Source of the DNA: an uncultured Acholeplasma sp.
GTDB lineage: Bacteria; Bacillota_I; Bacilli_A; Acholeplasmatales; Acholeplasmataceae
DNA: 39,308 bases
Direction of reading: 5' to 3'
NCBI GenBank assembly: GCA_937934685.1
Contig: CALGYU010000082.1
Span: forward strand, 1-39,308
The notes beneath the pieces were generated by a model. It did not search any database. It saw only the letters and a list, made by a program, of their open reading frames with translations, and was not told the DNA's origin. Below, piece by piece: positions 16,958 to 25,774 of the stretch; the first letter of the stretch is position 1, and every line of letters begins with the position of its first letter. The translations under genes and the position numbers were made by a program.

Positions 16958-17787
16958 TATTATTAGATGGAAAAAAAGTAGCTGATACACTCAATGAAGC
17001 ACTAAAAGAAAAAATACTTAAATTTAAAAGAGCGCCTAGACTAGATATCATTTTAGTTGGTTCTCACCCGGCAAGTTTATCTTATGTTAAAGGAAAACTA
17101 AAAGCTTCATCAAAAATAGGTGTTAAAACTAATTTACATCACCTAGATGAAAACATTCCACAAGCAGAAGTTGAAAAACTGATTAACCAATTAAACAACG
17201 ATGATCAAGTGGATGCTATTTTATTGCAATTGCCATTACCAAAACACTTAAATGAAACAGCATTAATGGATTTAATTGCATATCAAAAAGATCCAGATGG
17301 CTTTCATACAATCAATCAAGGAAAACTATTCCAAAAAAGAGAAACAACGTATGCAGCAACACCACTAGGTATTATGACGTTACTAGATTATTACCAAATA
17401 CCAATTGAAGGAAAACATGCGGTCATTGTTGGAAGAAGTAATATTGTAGGCATGCCTATTTCTAAAATGTTGTTAGATAGAAACGCAACAGTAACCATTT
17501 GTCATAGTAGAACAAAAAACATTGAACAAATAACCAATCAAGCAGATATATTAGTGGTTGCTATTGGGATACCTAAGTTTATTACCGAAGACATGGTAAA
17601 AAAAGATGCAGTTGTTATTGATGTGGGAATCAATAGAGTTAATGATAAATTAATAGGAGATGTCGATTTTGAGGCAGTTATAAACAAGGTTTCATACATA
17701 ACGCCAGTACCTAAAGGAGTAGGACCGATGACGATTCATAGTCTACTTAAAAATACAGTCAGTCTGTATGAAAAAAAGGAGAAGTAA
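16954..17787 (+). CDS. folD: Bifunctional methylene-THF dehydrogenase / cyclohydrolase
   Basis: Interconverts 10-formyl-, methenyl- and methylene-THF using NADP(H). In 277 residues: catalytic K48 in SYVKGKLKAS (Y44), ILLQLPLPKHL, DPDGFH, the Rossmann nucleotide site GRSNIVGMP, and TPVPKGVGPMT at the end. All positions needed for both activities are present. It overlaps fhs by ATGA, so fhs and folD form one translational unit that can pass formate-derived carbon on to methylene-THF, the pool also served by glyA at 21230. Confidence 0.96.
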   Translation: MILLDGKKVADTLNEALKEKILKFKRAPRLDIILVGSHPASLSYVKGKLKASSKIGVKTNLHHLDENIPQAEVEKLINQLNNDDQVDAILLQLPLPKHLNETALMDLIAYQKDPDGFHTINQGKLFQKRETTYAATPLGIMTLLDYYQIPIEGKHAVIVGRSNIVGMPISKMLLDRNATVTICHSRTKNIEQITNQADILVVAIGIPKFITEDMVKKDAVVIDVGINRVNDKLIGDVDFEAVINKVSYITPVPKGVGPMTIHSLLKNTVSLYEKKEK

Positions 17788-17788
17788 A

Positions 17789-18853
17789 ATGAAACGACTA
17801 TTAAAAATACTTAAATACATACTCATCACCTTGATTGCGCTATTTGGGATAGGATTTATTTTAAATGTTGTAAGTTTTGTGCCGGCTAAAATTAAAAATA
17901 ATCCTTGGAAAATCAATGAAGGATTACCTTTAATTATTCCACACGGAGGAGCCAAGGTTTTATATCCAGAAAACACAAAATACGCATTTGATCAAACCGC
18001 CAAATACGATGTTTTTGAAATAGATTTATCTATCACCAGTGACGGGGTTTTAATTTCTCATCATGATACAGATTTAAAAATATCTACAGGTATAGCAGAT
18101 AAAATTTCAGAACTTAAATATATTGAAGTTAAGCAAAAAATCGAAGAATCAGATTACTATCTTGCAAGAAACTTTAAAGATACCAGTGGCAATTATCCTT
18201 ATAAAAACACAACCGATGAACAATTATTAAAAGAATTTATTCCAGTTGATTTAGAATATATGTTTCAAACTTATCCTAATCATCGTTACATTTTAGAAAT
18301 CAAAGATACAATTGCTAATAGTGGCGAGGAAGTTTATAAAAAAGCTAGTGATAAACTATATAATCTAATTGTTGAATATGAAATGATAGATAAGGTCTTG
18401 GTAGCGTCATTTGATGATGCAGTCATTAAAGATTTTAGAAACAAAGAAAAACATATTCCTACCGGAATGGCATGGAATGAGTCTTTAAAATTCGTCGTTC
18501 AAAGCGCCTTTGGGGTTGATTTCTTTTATAAACCAGTTGCTGAGGTAATGGTGTTACCAAATACCGATGAAAAACTTAAAAAAGGCGGCACTGAAGAAGG
18601 ATTAATTAAAATGCTTCCTGGTTTTATTGGCAATAAAATAGCTAAAAAATATGAAGATGGTTATTATCACATCAACTTAACACATAGAACCATGGTCAAA
18701 GATATTCACAGACAAGGAATGGCTGTCTTATATTGGACAGTCAATGACAAAGAAGAAATGTTACACTTAATTAAGTTAGGTGTTGATGGTATCATTACAG
18801 ATAGACCAGACCTACTAGAAGAAGTGATTGCAGAATATAAAATAGGACAATGA
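17789..18853 (+). CDS. Membrane-anchored glycerophosphodiester phosphodiesterase
   Basis: Hydrolyses glycerophosphodiesters from phospholipid turnover to glycerol 3-phosphate and an alcohol. The ATG at 17789 follows AAGGAG with good spacing; an upstream in-frame ATG at 17768 lies inside folD and is less likely. In 354 residues: N-terminal transmembrane segment at about 8-30, then the GDPD barrel with H52 in IPHGG, PENT (E61), FEIDLSITSDG (E77, D79), HHD (91-93), VDLEYMF, LEIKD, and C-terminal YWTVND plus GVDGIITDRPDLL. Catalytic residues are all present. The active domain probably faces outside. The folate neighbours do not explain its job. Confidence 0.9.
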   Translation: MKRLLKILKYILITLIALFGIGFILNVVSFVPAKIKNNPWKINEGLPLIIPHGGAKVLYPENTKYAFDQTAKYDVFEIDLSITSDGVLISHHDTDLKISTGIADKISELKYIEVKQKIEESDYYLARNFKDTSGNYPYKNTTDEQLLKEFIPVDLEYMFQTYPNHRYILEIKDTIANSGEEVYKKASDKLYNLIVEYEMIDKVLVASFDDAVIKDFRNKEKHIPTGMAWNESLKFVVQSAFGVDFFYKPVAEVMVLPNTDEKLKKGGTEEGLIKMLPGFIGNKIAKKYEDGYYHINLTHRTMVKDIHRQGMAVLYWTVNDKEEMLHLIKLGVDGIITDRPDLLEEVIAEYKIGQ

Positions 18854-18872
18854 AAATTGTCTTATTTTTTTT
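18841..18872 (+). terminator. Terminator of the queH operon
   Basis: An 11-bp stem (one G-U pair) AATAGGACAAT / ATTGTCTTATT with a GAAA tetraloop, overlapping the last codons and stop of the GDPD gene, then a T-run. Confidence 0.9.
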
Positions 18873-18897
18873 GGCTCTATACTATGCAATGTATAAC
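18871..18897 (+). promoter_or_regulatory. Promoter and possible operator of padR
   Basis: A candidate -35 TTGGCT (18871-18876) and -10 TATAAC (18892-18897) are spaced 15 bp. Overlapping them is the inverted repeat TATAC-N8-GTATA (18878-18895), a symmetry and spacing similar to PadR-family operators, so autoregulation is plausible. Confidence 0.4.
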
Positions 18898-18917
18898 ATA
18901 AGGTAAGAGGTGGTATT

Positions 18918-19163
18918 GTGAAACAACAACTAAAAAAAGGGGTTCTTGAAATATTTGTTTTAGCTATTTTACTAAAAGAAGACTCATACGGATATAAAAT
19001 CATCACAGATTTAAAACCATACATAGAAATCAGTGAATCCACCTTATACCCTGTTTTGCGTCGATTAGAAGAACAAGACAAACTAGAAACCTACAATGAA
19101 GTTTTTGAAGGCAGAAACAGAAAATATTATAAAGTAACTAAAAAAGGGAAACATCAAAGTTAA
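18918..19163 (+). pseudogene. PadR-family regulator, truncated at its C-terminus
   Basis: Starts at GTG 18918 after AAGAGGTGG. The 81 residues hold the complete winged helix-turn-helix: LKKGVLEIFVLAILLKED, SYGYKII, ESTLYPVLRRLEEQ, and the wing GRNRKYYKVTKKGK. PadR proteins of this subgroup normally continue about 25 residues with a dimerisation helix. Here the frame ends HQS-stop immediately after KKGK. The sequence then continues as the end of an unrelated gene (19147-19266), so the 3' end was lost by deletion. DNA binding might survive, but dimerisation probably not. Confidence 0.75.
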
Positions 19164-19266
19164 TGGTAAAAACGAAGGCAACTCATACAGTCAATCTTCA
19201 TTAGATCCAAAACAGTTAAAAGCAACCACCACCACAGGAAACATCAAACTAGAGAGTAACTCATAA
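19147..19266 (+). pseudogene. Remnant: C-terminal tail of a DUF4097-like surface protein
   Basis: In another frame from padR, 39 codons stay open up to TAA at 19264. They translate to a Ser/Thr/Asn/Gly-rich tail with GNIKVNGKNEG at the start and TTTTGNIKLESNS at the end. This GNIKL-type repeat is typical of the DUF4097 beta-helix proteins often encoded with PadR regulators. No start codon or upstream part exists. It is followed by a terminator, as a gene end would be. Confidence 0.6.
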
Positions 19267-19268
19267 AA

Positions 19269-19294
19269 AAAACAGAACATTAAGTTCTGTTTTT
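19269..19294. terminator. Terminator shared by osmC and the padR remnant
   Basis: A 10-bp stem AAAACAGAAC / GTTCTGTTTT with loop ATTAA. The A-run on the left gives a good T-run for osmC on the minus strand. Confidence 0.8.
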
Positions 19295-19295
19295 A

Positions 19296-19721
19296 CTATA
19301 AAAACTCTTTAATTAAATCATCATATAAAACAGGGAAAACAGCAGTTTCTTCATTTGGTTTTAAAAGTTTTGAAACAGGACAGTTCTTATGCGCAACATT
19401 TAAAATCTCTAAAGTATCTGCCAAACTCATTCCTTTAACCGCAAAATAAGCTTTAGGAATAAAAATAAGGCCCTTTTTCTCTACTCTATCAATATCCACT
19501 TCAACCTTCACCAATGATTCTGTATCAAGGTTTCTTAATCTTAAAACAGATTTTGCCGTTGAGTTTAAACATGCTGCCCATGACAAAGCCAAAAGTTCCT
19601 CAGGGTTGGTACCTTTGCCATCTGTGTTAATGGGGGTTAAGTTAACAGAAAGCCCGTCTTTGGTATAAGCCAGACCATTAGTCCCATTTTTATTATAAGC
19701 AATCCCTTTATAAATACTCAT
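19296..19721 (-). CDS. OsmC/Ohr-family peroxide reductase
   Basis: A cytoplasmic thiol protein that detoxifies organic hydroperoxides. The 141 residues carry the two reactive cysteines of the family: C51 in SWAACLNS and C114 in HKNCPVSKLL, as well as NPEELLALSWAAC with E41-E42. The ATG at 19721 has GGAGG 9 bases upstream, while the upstream ATG at 19736 lies ahead of that site, so I use 19721. The gene stands alone between a shared terminator and ppa, which reads the other way. Whether it belongs to Ohr, OsmC or the YhfA branch is not clear, so no symbol is given. Confidence 0.85.
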   Translation of the reverse strand: MSIYKGIAYNKNGTNGLAYTKDGLSVNLTPINTDGKGTNPEELLALSWAACLNSTAKSVLRLRNLDTESLVKVEVDIDRVEKKGLIFIPKAYFAVKGMSLADTLEILNVAHKNCPVSKLLKPNEETAVFPVLYDDLIKEFL

Positions 19722-19852
19722 TATAAAAACCTCCATTTCGTTTTTATTACAATTTAATTATATATTAATCATCAATTTATCTAAATAAAGATGCATTTTC
19801 ACTAATTAAATGATAAAATAAAAGTGCAAAAATTAATATAGGGGGGCAACTT

Positions 19853-20380
19853 ATGAATATTTGGCATGATATAGATCCAAAAAGAATTAGCCCAAGTAAA
19901 TTTATTGTGTGTATAGAAATTTCTAAAGGCAGTAAGAAAAAATATGAGTTAGACAAAGAAACAGGGATGATTATTTTAGACAGAGTCTTATTCACCTCAA
20001 CTCACTATCCTGCGAACTATGGATTTATTCCCTTAACGTATGCAGGGGATAATGACCCACTTGATGTTTTGGTTTTATGCCAAGAAGACATTGAACCAAT
20101 GAGTTTGGTTGAATGTTACCCAATTGGGATCATTAAAATGATTGATTCAGATGAAGTAGATGAAAAAATTATTGCTATTCCATTTGGAGATCCTTCAATG
20201 ACTCAATATAAAGATTTAAAATCCTTACCACACCACCTACTCACAGAGATTAGTCATTTTTTTGAAGTGTATAAATCGCTAGAGGGTAAAAGAACCTATG
20301 TGCTAGATATTGAAGGAAGAGATGAAGCACTAAAGGTCATCGAAAGTTCTATGGAAAACTATACAAAGAAATTCAAATAA
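19853..20380 (+). CDS. ppa: Inorganic pyrophosphatase (soluble family I)
   Basis: Hydrolyses pyrophosphate and so pulls biosynthetic reactions forward. In 175 residues: K30 and E32 in KKKYELDKETG, the metal-binding signature GDNDPLD (65-71, with D66, D68 and D71), YGFIPLTYAG just before, and DEKIIAIPFGDP later. It follows a strong ribosome site, AGGGGGGC. A 15-base gap with GAAAGAGGA leads to yebC, so the two are probably co-transcribed. Confidence 0.95.
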   Translation: MNIWHDIDPKRISPSKFIVCIEISKGSKKKYELDKETGMIILDRVLFTSTHYPANYGFIPLTYAGDNDPLDVLVLCQEDIEPMSLVECYPIGIIKMIDSDEVDEKIIAIPFGDPSMTQYKDLKSLPHHLLTEISHFFEVYKSLEGKRTYVLDIEGRDEALKVIESSMENYTKKFK

Positions 20381-20395
20381 GAAAGAGGAAATACA

Positions 20396-21103
20396 ATGGG
20401 AAGAGCGTTTGAAGTTAGAAAAGTTGCTATGGCAAAAACTGCAGCATCTAAAAGTAAGGTGTATGCAAGATATGGAAGAGAAATATACATGGCAGCCAAA
20501 TCAGGAACTCCGGATCCCGAAATGAATCTTAATTTAAAAAGATTAGTTGAGAAAGCTAAAAAAGATCAAGTACCAGCAGACGTAGTTAAACGTGCAATTG
20601 AAAAAGCTAAAGGCGGCAGTGATGAATCTTATAACGAAATTCGTTACGAAGGTTTTGGACCGAATAATAGTTTATTTATCATCGACTGCTTAACAGATAA
20701 TGTTAATAGAACCATCGCTGAGGTAAGAAACTGTTTTACCAAAACAGGCGGAAAAATCGGTGTTTCAGGTTCAGTGGCGCATCAATTTGAACACTCATCT
20801 GTTTTTAAAACCGTTTCAACAGAAGATCAAATCATTGAATTAATGATTGAAAAAGATGTTAACGTAGATGACATTGAAGTAGAAGGTGAACACGTTATTA
20901 TTTATGGAAAACCATCAGATTTTTATTTAATCAAAACCGTCTTAACAGAAGCGGAGTTACCAATTGATGAAGAAATGTTAACTTGGTTACCGCTTGCTAC
21001 AGTTACTATGGAAGAAACTGAAGATAATGAAAGATTTGAAAAATTAATGGATATGTTAAATGAAATAGATGATGTTCAAGAGATTTACCATAACGTCGTA
21101 TAA
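20396..21103 (+). CDS. yebC: YebC/PmpR (TACO1) family protein
   Basis: A cytoplasmic protein of a family first described as a transcription regulator and now linked to translation of difficult stretches. Seen: N-terminal MGRAFEVRKVAMAKTAASKSKVYARYGREIYMAAK, then PDPEMNLNLKRLVEKAKKDQVP, YEGFGPNNSLFIIDCLTDNVNRT and KTGGKIGVSGSVAHQF. The start MGRAFEVRK differs from the MAGHSKW of the main YebC group and matches the second branch (YeeI-like). 235 residues, complete. A terminator follows the stop at once. Confidence 0.93.
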   Translation: MGRAFEVRKVAMAKTAASKSKVYARYGREIYMAAKSGTPDPEMNLNLKRLVEKAKKDQVPADVVKRAIEKAKGGSDESYNEIRYEGFGPNNSLFIIDCLTDNVNRTIAEVRNCFTKTGGKIGVSGSVAHQFEHSSVFKTVSTEDQIIELMIEKDVNVDDIEVEGEHVIIYGKPSDFYLIKTVLTEAELPIDEEMLTWLPLATVTMEETEDNERFEKLMDMLNEIDDVQEIYHNVV

Positions 21104-21108
21104 AAAAT

Positions 21109-21138
21109 AGCTCAGTTTGTTTAAGACTGGGCTTTTAT
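21109..21138 (+). terminator. Terminator of ppa-yebC
   Basis: A 9-bp stem (two G-U pairs) AGCTCAGTT / GACTGGGCT followed by TTTTATTAT. Confidence 0.75.
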
Positions 21139-21196
21139 TATATAAAAAGCCCATAGAAACACTAATATATCATATAAGAAAAAAACCTAATTATGT

Positions 21197-21202
21197 TATA
21201 AT
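21197..21202 (+). promoter_or_regulatory. -10 box of the glyA-rnf operon
   Basis: TATAAT 28 bases before the glyA start, with no good -35 box. It is the only promoter I can see for the next 8.6 kb, since all following genes overlap or lie within a few bases of each other. Confidence 0.55.
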
Positions 21203-21229
21203 TAAAACATACATTGGAGGGAAAAAACT

Positions 21230-22462
21230 ATGAACTTAAAAGAGATTGATCAAGAAGTATTTGAACTAATTAAAAAAGAAGAAATCCGTCAGGAAGAACA
21301 TATAGAATTAATTGCCTCAGAAAACTTTGTTTCAAAAGCAGTTTTAGAAGCACAAGGATCTGTTTTAACCAATAAATATGCAGAAGGATATCCAAATAAA
21401 AGATATTATAATGGTTGTGAATATGTTGACCAAATTGAACAACTAGCCATTGATAGACTAAAAAAACTATTTAACGTTAAATATGCAAACGTACAACCAC
21501 ACTCTGGTTCACAGGCAAACATGGCTGTGTATCATGCTTTATTAAAGCCAAATGATACGATTTTAGGCATGTCTTTAGATGCAGGTGGACACTTAACTCA
21601 TGGATACAAACTAAGCTTTTCAGGAAGAAATTACAAAGGCGTTTTTTATGGTGTTAATCCAGAAACAGAGTTAATCGATTATGAAGAAGTTAAAGCAGTT
21701 GCCTTAAAACATAAACCACAAATCATTGTAGCAGGAGCATCTGCTTATTCAAGAACCATCGATTTTAAAAAATTCAGAGAAATAGCAGATGAGGTTGGAG
21801 CTTATTTATTAGTAGACATGGCGCATATTGCAGGTTTAATCGCAACCAACCAACATGAATCACCTAGCCCATATGCACACGTTATTACATCAACAACCCA
21901 TAAAACATTAAGAGGTCCACGTGGTGGGATTGTTTTAACCAACGATGAAGAGATTGCTAAAAAAATTGATAGAGCAGTTTTTCCAGGTTTACAAGGTGGT
22001 CCTTTAATGCATGTGATAGCTGCCAAAGCAGTAGCTTTTAAAGAAGCATTAACAGAAGAATTTAAAGACTATCAAAAACAAGTTGTGAAAAACGCGCAAG
22101 CCTTGGCTTTAGAATTAGAAAAATTAGGATATAGAATCGTTAGTAAAACAACAGATAACCATATGTTAATGGTAGATATTAAATATAAAAACGGCATGAC
22201 AGGAAATGTTGCGGCAGACACTTTACATAAAGTAAATATTACATGTAATAAAAACAGTATTCCTTTTGATACTGAAAAACCAGCATACACCAGTGGTATT
22301 AGATTAGGAAGCCCAGCAATGACAACCAGAGGTTTTAAAGAAAATGAGTTTATTTTGGTGGCTCATTTAATTGATGAAGCTTTAGAAAATGCGAATAACA
22401 AGGAAAAACTAGAAGAAATCAAACAAAAAGTGGTTGAATTAACTAAAAAATTTCCTTTATAA
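21230..22462 (+). CDS. glyA: Serine hydroxymethyltransferase
   Basis: A PLP enzyme that moves a one-carbon unit between serine and THF. In 410 residues: LIASENFVS (28-36), NKYAEGYPNKRYYNGCE, VDMAHIAGL, and the PLP lysine K225 in STTHKTLRGPRGG. Full length. Ribosome site GGAGGG. The next gene, rnfC, begins 15 bases after the stop with its own AGGAGG and no terminator or promoter between. So glyA heads the Rnf-like operon, an unusual partner for a redox complex. Confidence 0.97.
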   Translation: MNLKEIDQEVFELIKKEEIRQEEHIELIASENFVSKAVLEAQGSVLTNKYAEGYPNKRYYNGCEYVDQIEQLAIDRLKKLFNVKYANVQPHSGSQANMAVYHALLKPNDTILGMSLDAGGHLTHGYKLSFSGRNYKGVFYGVNPETELIDYEEVKAVALKHKPQIIVAGASAYSRTIDFKKFREIADEVGAYLLVDMAHIAGLIATNQHESPSPYAHVITSTTHKTLRGPRGGIVLTNDEEIAKKIDRAVFPGLQGGPLMHVIAAKAVAFKEALTEEFKDYQKQVVKNAQALALELEKLGYRIVSKTTDNHMLMVDIKYKNGMTGNVAADTLHKVNITCNKNSIPFDTEKPAYTSGIRLGSPAMTTRGFKENEFILVAHLIDEALENANNKEKLEEIKQKVVELTKKFPL

Positions 22463-22477
22463 AAACAGGAGGTAACT

Positions 22478-23785
22478 ATGATACAAAAAACAAGAAATAT
22501 TCCTGATGGAAAAAGTCATTTAAAAAAGTTACCAATTGCTAACTATTTAGATGCAGAATATTTGTATTATCCAATTACCAATCAAAGATGTCCTGAAGGA
22601 GAAACCTGTGTTATCATGGGGCAATTTGTTAAAGTTGGGGAAGAAATAGGCGTTAGAAAGGGTGCCTTTTTTGAGCAACCCATTCACGCAACGGCAAGTG
22701 GTGAAATCATGGGGTATGAAAAAAAGATTGATAACAGCGGAAAACATGTAGACTGTCTGATCTTAAAAAACGATTTTAAGTATGAAATGCATGAAACAGT
22801 TTATGATAGAACAGATGCTGAAATCGAAAAACTTACCCAAGAAGATTATGTGAATATTGCAAAAGAAGCCGGATTGGTTGGATTGGGTGGTAGTGGTTTT
22901 CCTACCTATATAAAATTAAATGCCAAACATCCCATCCACACGATTGTTGCAAACGGTGTTGAATGTGAACCTAATCTAATTAGTGACTATGAGCTTTTAA
23001 TGACTCACCCAGATGAAATGATTCAAGGATTAATTTATAGCATGAAAGCTGTGGGTGCAAAAAAAGGAATCATTGCGATTAAAAAGGTTAATAAAGAAAT
23101 AGAAGCAAGACTAAACTTTGCCATCAAAGAATTTCCAGAATTCGATCTTAAAGTTAAATTAGTAGGGAATCACTATCCACAAGGATGGGAATTAGAAACC
23201 ATTCAAGCTGCAACAGGCATTAAAATCCCACAAGGAAAAATAACAGCAGAATATGGCATCTTAAACTTTAACGTCTCAACACTAGTCGGATTATACCGAG
23301 CAGTCAAAAAAAGATCACCAGTTTTAGAAAGATTTTTTACCATCAGTGGTAATGGCATTCATAATAAAAACTTTAGAGTTAGAATAGGAACTTCTATTTT
23401 AGATTTAATCGAATTAACCGGAGGTTTCAAAGACTTAGAAATCCCGAAAACCTTAATCCTAGGCGGTCCTATGATGGGGGTTAGCATGGATTCACAAGAT
23501 ATGGTCATTACACATACTGTTACAAGTTTAATTGTAAATAACGAAGTTTCTAGAGAAGAAGAACCATGTATTCATTGTGCATCATGCGTTTATTCTTGCC
23601 CGGTTCAAATTCAACCAGTTCAAATCATGAACGCTTTTAAAAGACAAGATCTAGATTTTTTACATGATTTAGCAGTGAATAAATGTATTGAATGTGGACT
23701 TTGTTCGTATGTGTGTCCTTCTAAGATTCATTTAACAGATTACATGAGAAAAGGGAAATCCTTATTAAAAGAAGGAGGCAGATGA
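22478..23785 (+). CDS. rnfC: Rnf-like complex subunit RnfC (NADH-side, two [4Fe-4S])
   Basis: In known Rnf complexes RnfC is the cytoplasmic peripheral subunit that takes electrons from NADH. The 435 residues are normal (firmicute type). Seen: N-terminal barrel-sandwich domain (1-100), the Rossmann/FMN-NADH region with GLVGLGGSGFPTYIKL (132-147) and VANGVECEPNL, the SLBB-type domain around 285-335, and two ferredoxin motifs: C364, C367, C370, C374 and C403, C406, C409, C413. All cofactor sites look intact, in contrast to the membrane subunits further on. It is coupled to rnfD with one base between them. Confidence 0.95.
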   Translation: MIQKTRNIPDGKSHLKKLPIANYLDAEYLYYPITNQRCPEGETCVIMGQFVKVGEEIGVRKGAFFEQPIHATASGEIMGYEKKIDNSGKHVDCLILKNDFKYEMHETVYDRTDAEIEKLTQEDYVNIAKEAGLVGLGGSGFPTYIKLNAKHPIHTIVANGVECEPNLISDYELLMTHPDEMIQGLIYSMKAVGAKKGIIAIKKVNKEIEARLNFAIKEFPEFDLKVKLVGNHYPQGWELETIQAATGIKIPQGKITAEYGILNFNVSTLVGLYRAVKKRSPVLERFFTISGNGIHNKNFRVRIGTSILDLIELTGGFKDLEIPKTLILGGPMMGVSMDSQDMVITHTVTSLIVNNEVSREEEPCIHCASCVYSCPVQIQPVQIMNAFKRQDLDFLHDLAVNKCIECGLCSYVCPSKIHLTDYMRKGKSLLKEGGR

Positions 23786-23786
23786 T

Positions 23787-24863
23787 ATGCAGCATATAGA
23801 TATTAAAGTTGAAACAAGTCCATATATTAGAAAAGATACTAGCACTAAAAGAATGATGATAGATGTCTTGATTGCTTTAATGCCAGTTGTTTTCTTTTCT
23901 ATTTACAAATTCGGGTTAAACGCAGTTTTAAGAATGTTGGTATCTATAATTAGTATGGTTGGTTTTGAAGTTTTATATATCATATTATTTAAAAAAGTAG
24001 AACCAGAAAAAACCTTAAAACAAACATGGATGAAAAGAATAAAAACGTTAACGATTAACAACGTTACCGCACCGATGGTCAGTGGACTAATCTTTTCATT
24101 ATTATTACCAGATCAAGTCTCATATTATGTCATTATCATTGGTTCTTTCTTTGGAATTGTTATTGGGAAAATGATCTTTGGTGGATTAGGACATAACTTA
24201 TTTAACCCAGCTGCTTTTGGAAGAGTCTTTGTTGGACTATCTTTAACAGCTTTAATGGGAATAGGTGTTTATTCACAAGTTGATGGAGTCTCTGGTGCAA
24301 CGTCATTAGCCATTGGATTTCCAGAAGTTTTTGCAAGTTACTCACTTAAAGATATGTTTTTTGGAAATATTCCGGGTAGTTTAGGTGAAACCAGTTCGTT
24401 AGCTATTCTTATTGGTGGTCTTTATTTATTAATTAGAAGATCAGCAGATTTTAGACCAGTCATCGCAACTTTGTTTAGTTTTACCGTTTTAATTGTTATC
24501 ACAGGATTCATTCTTTATCCAAACGATGTTTTAAAATTCACACTATATCATTTATTTACAGGTGGTTTATTATTTGGACTATTCTTTATGGTGACAGATC
24601 CAGTGACCTCACCAATTACTAGACCAGGGCGCTTTATTTTTGGATTAATCATTGGCGTATTGATTTTTGGGATTAGAATTTTTGGGGCTTATCCAGAAGG
24701 AGTAGCAATGGCTATTTTGGTTGCTAACTTATTTGTGCCTCTCATCGACTATCCAAAATGGGCAACCAATCAATACACTAAAAAGTTTTTCATCGGATAT
24801 ACCTTATCCTTTGTCTGCATCATCCTTTTATCGGTATGGATGTTAGGAGGTTTTGGACTATGA
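23787..24863 (+). CDS. rnfD: Rnf-like complex membrane subunit RnfD (covalent FMN)
   Basis: An integral membrane subunit related to NqrB. The 358 residues have about ten hydrophobic segments. Seen: the flavinylation motif DGVSGAT (166-172), in which T172 would carry FMN through a phosphoester bond made by ApbE, GHNLFNPAAFGR (135-146), and the TDPVTSP loop (270-276). Length and motifs match RnfD of clostridia. The ATG at 23787 is preceded by GGAGGC within the rnfC end. It overlaps rnfG by 4 bases. Confidence 0.94.
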   Translation: MQHIDIKVETSPYIRKDTSTKRMMIDVLIALMPVVFFSIYKFGLNAVLRMLVSIISMVGFEVLYIILFKKVEPEKTLKQTWMKRIKTLTINNVTAPMVSGLIFSLLLPDQVSYYVIIIGSFFGIVIGKMIFGGLGHNLFNPAAFGRVFVGLSLTALMGIGVYSQVDGVSGATSLAIGFPEVFASYSLKDMFFGNIPGSLGETSSLAILIGGLYLLIRRSADFRPVIATLFSFTVLIVITGFILYPNDVLKFTLYHLFTGGLLFGLFFMVTDPVTSPITRPGRFIFGLIIGVLIFGIRIFGAYPEGVAMAILVANLFVPLIDYPKWATNQYTKKFFIGYTLSFVCIILLSVWMLGGFGL

Positions 24864-25774
24864 GTATACAAAAAAAATCATTACTAACATTAACCATTGT
24901 TTTTATAATAAGTGTTGCTTTAGTCGTTATTAGTGGCGTGTTATTAACACCATTGATTGATCAAAAAGAAAAAGAAGCAATCATCTTAGAAGCACAAAGT
25001 GTTTTTAATCAAGCAGACGATGTTTTCTTATACAAAACCAATAAAGACCCTCAAAGCATTGAAGTAAAAGCATCTGTTTTAAAAGAAAAAACGCAAATTG
25101 GCTTTATCATTAAAGCAAAGAAAGATAATGAGTTTGGCCATATCGAGGTTTTAGTAGGAATTAAACCAGATGATAAAATTTCAGAAGTTAAAATCATAAC
25201 TTTAAATCAAAGCATGTACCAAGAAGAAACAAAAAAAGCCGCCAGCGAATATAAAGGATTAGACATCACCAAATTAACAGATGCTAACAGTGGAGCAACC
25301 TCTGTGAGCATTCAAACGTTAGATGATCTGATTAAAGATATGAGCCAGGCTTACTTAAATATAGAAAAAGAACCAACCAAACCATATGAGACATGGTTTG
25401 GAAGTGATTATCAAATAGAAAGTCAAAGTGAAAATATTACTCAAAATATCATTTTAAAAGAAGTCATTAAAAATCAGGGGTTTGTTTATACCATAGAAAA
25501 ATCAGGTTATTATCATAATGCTGAAGGACAAATCAGGGTGGTTTTAATTCTAGATGTTAACTATAAGATACTAGGTGTTTTACTACCAGAAGAACACTAT
25601 GGACATTCAAAAGGAAGTTTTTATACCTCTGTTTTAGAATATGTAGAAACACTTATTAATCAAGATTTAATGAGTTTCCCAGATGAGTTTTCAGGAGCAT
25701 CTGAAAACACAGGAAATTCAAGAAGACTCATCTTTGATATGATCAACTTAGTTAAGGAGGAGATTTTAAAATGA
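24860..25774 (+). CDS. rnfG: RnfG-like protein 1 with two FMN-binding domains
   Basis: Membrane-anchored and mostly extracytoplasmic. I chose ATG 24860 (AGGAGG 9 bases upstream, ATGA overlap with rnfD) over the in-frame ATG at 24836 inside rnfD. The 304 residues are much longer than the roughly 200 of ordinary RnfG. Seen: transmembrane anchor about 8-30; first FMN_bind-type domain about 70-165 with GHIEVLVGI and the exact motif DANSGAT (141-147, T147); second domain about 200-300 with GQIRVVLIL and DEFSGAS (275-281), where serine replaces the flavin-bearing threonine. No cysteine is present. ApbE is encoded in the same operon. It could carry one or two FMN. Confidence 0.85.
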   Translation: MSIQKKSLLTLTIVFIISVALVVISGVLLTPLIDQKEKEAIILEAQSVFNQADDVFLYKTNKDPQSIEVKASVLKEKTQIGFIIKAKKDNEFGHIEVLVGIKPDDKISEVKIITLNQSMYQEETKKAASEYKGLDITKLTDANSGATSVSIQTLDDLIKDMSQAYLNIEKEPTKPYETWFGSDYQIESQSENITQNIILKEVIKNQGFVYTIEKSGYYHNAEGQIRVVLILDVNYKILGVLLPEEHYGHSKGSFYTSVLEYVETLINQDLMSFPDEFSGASENTGNSRRLIFDMINLVKEEILK

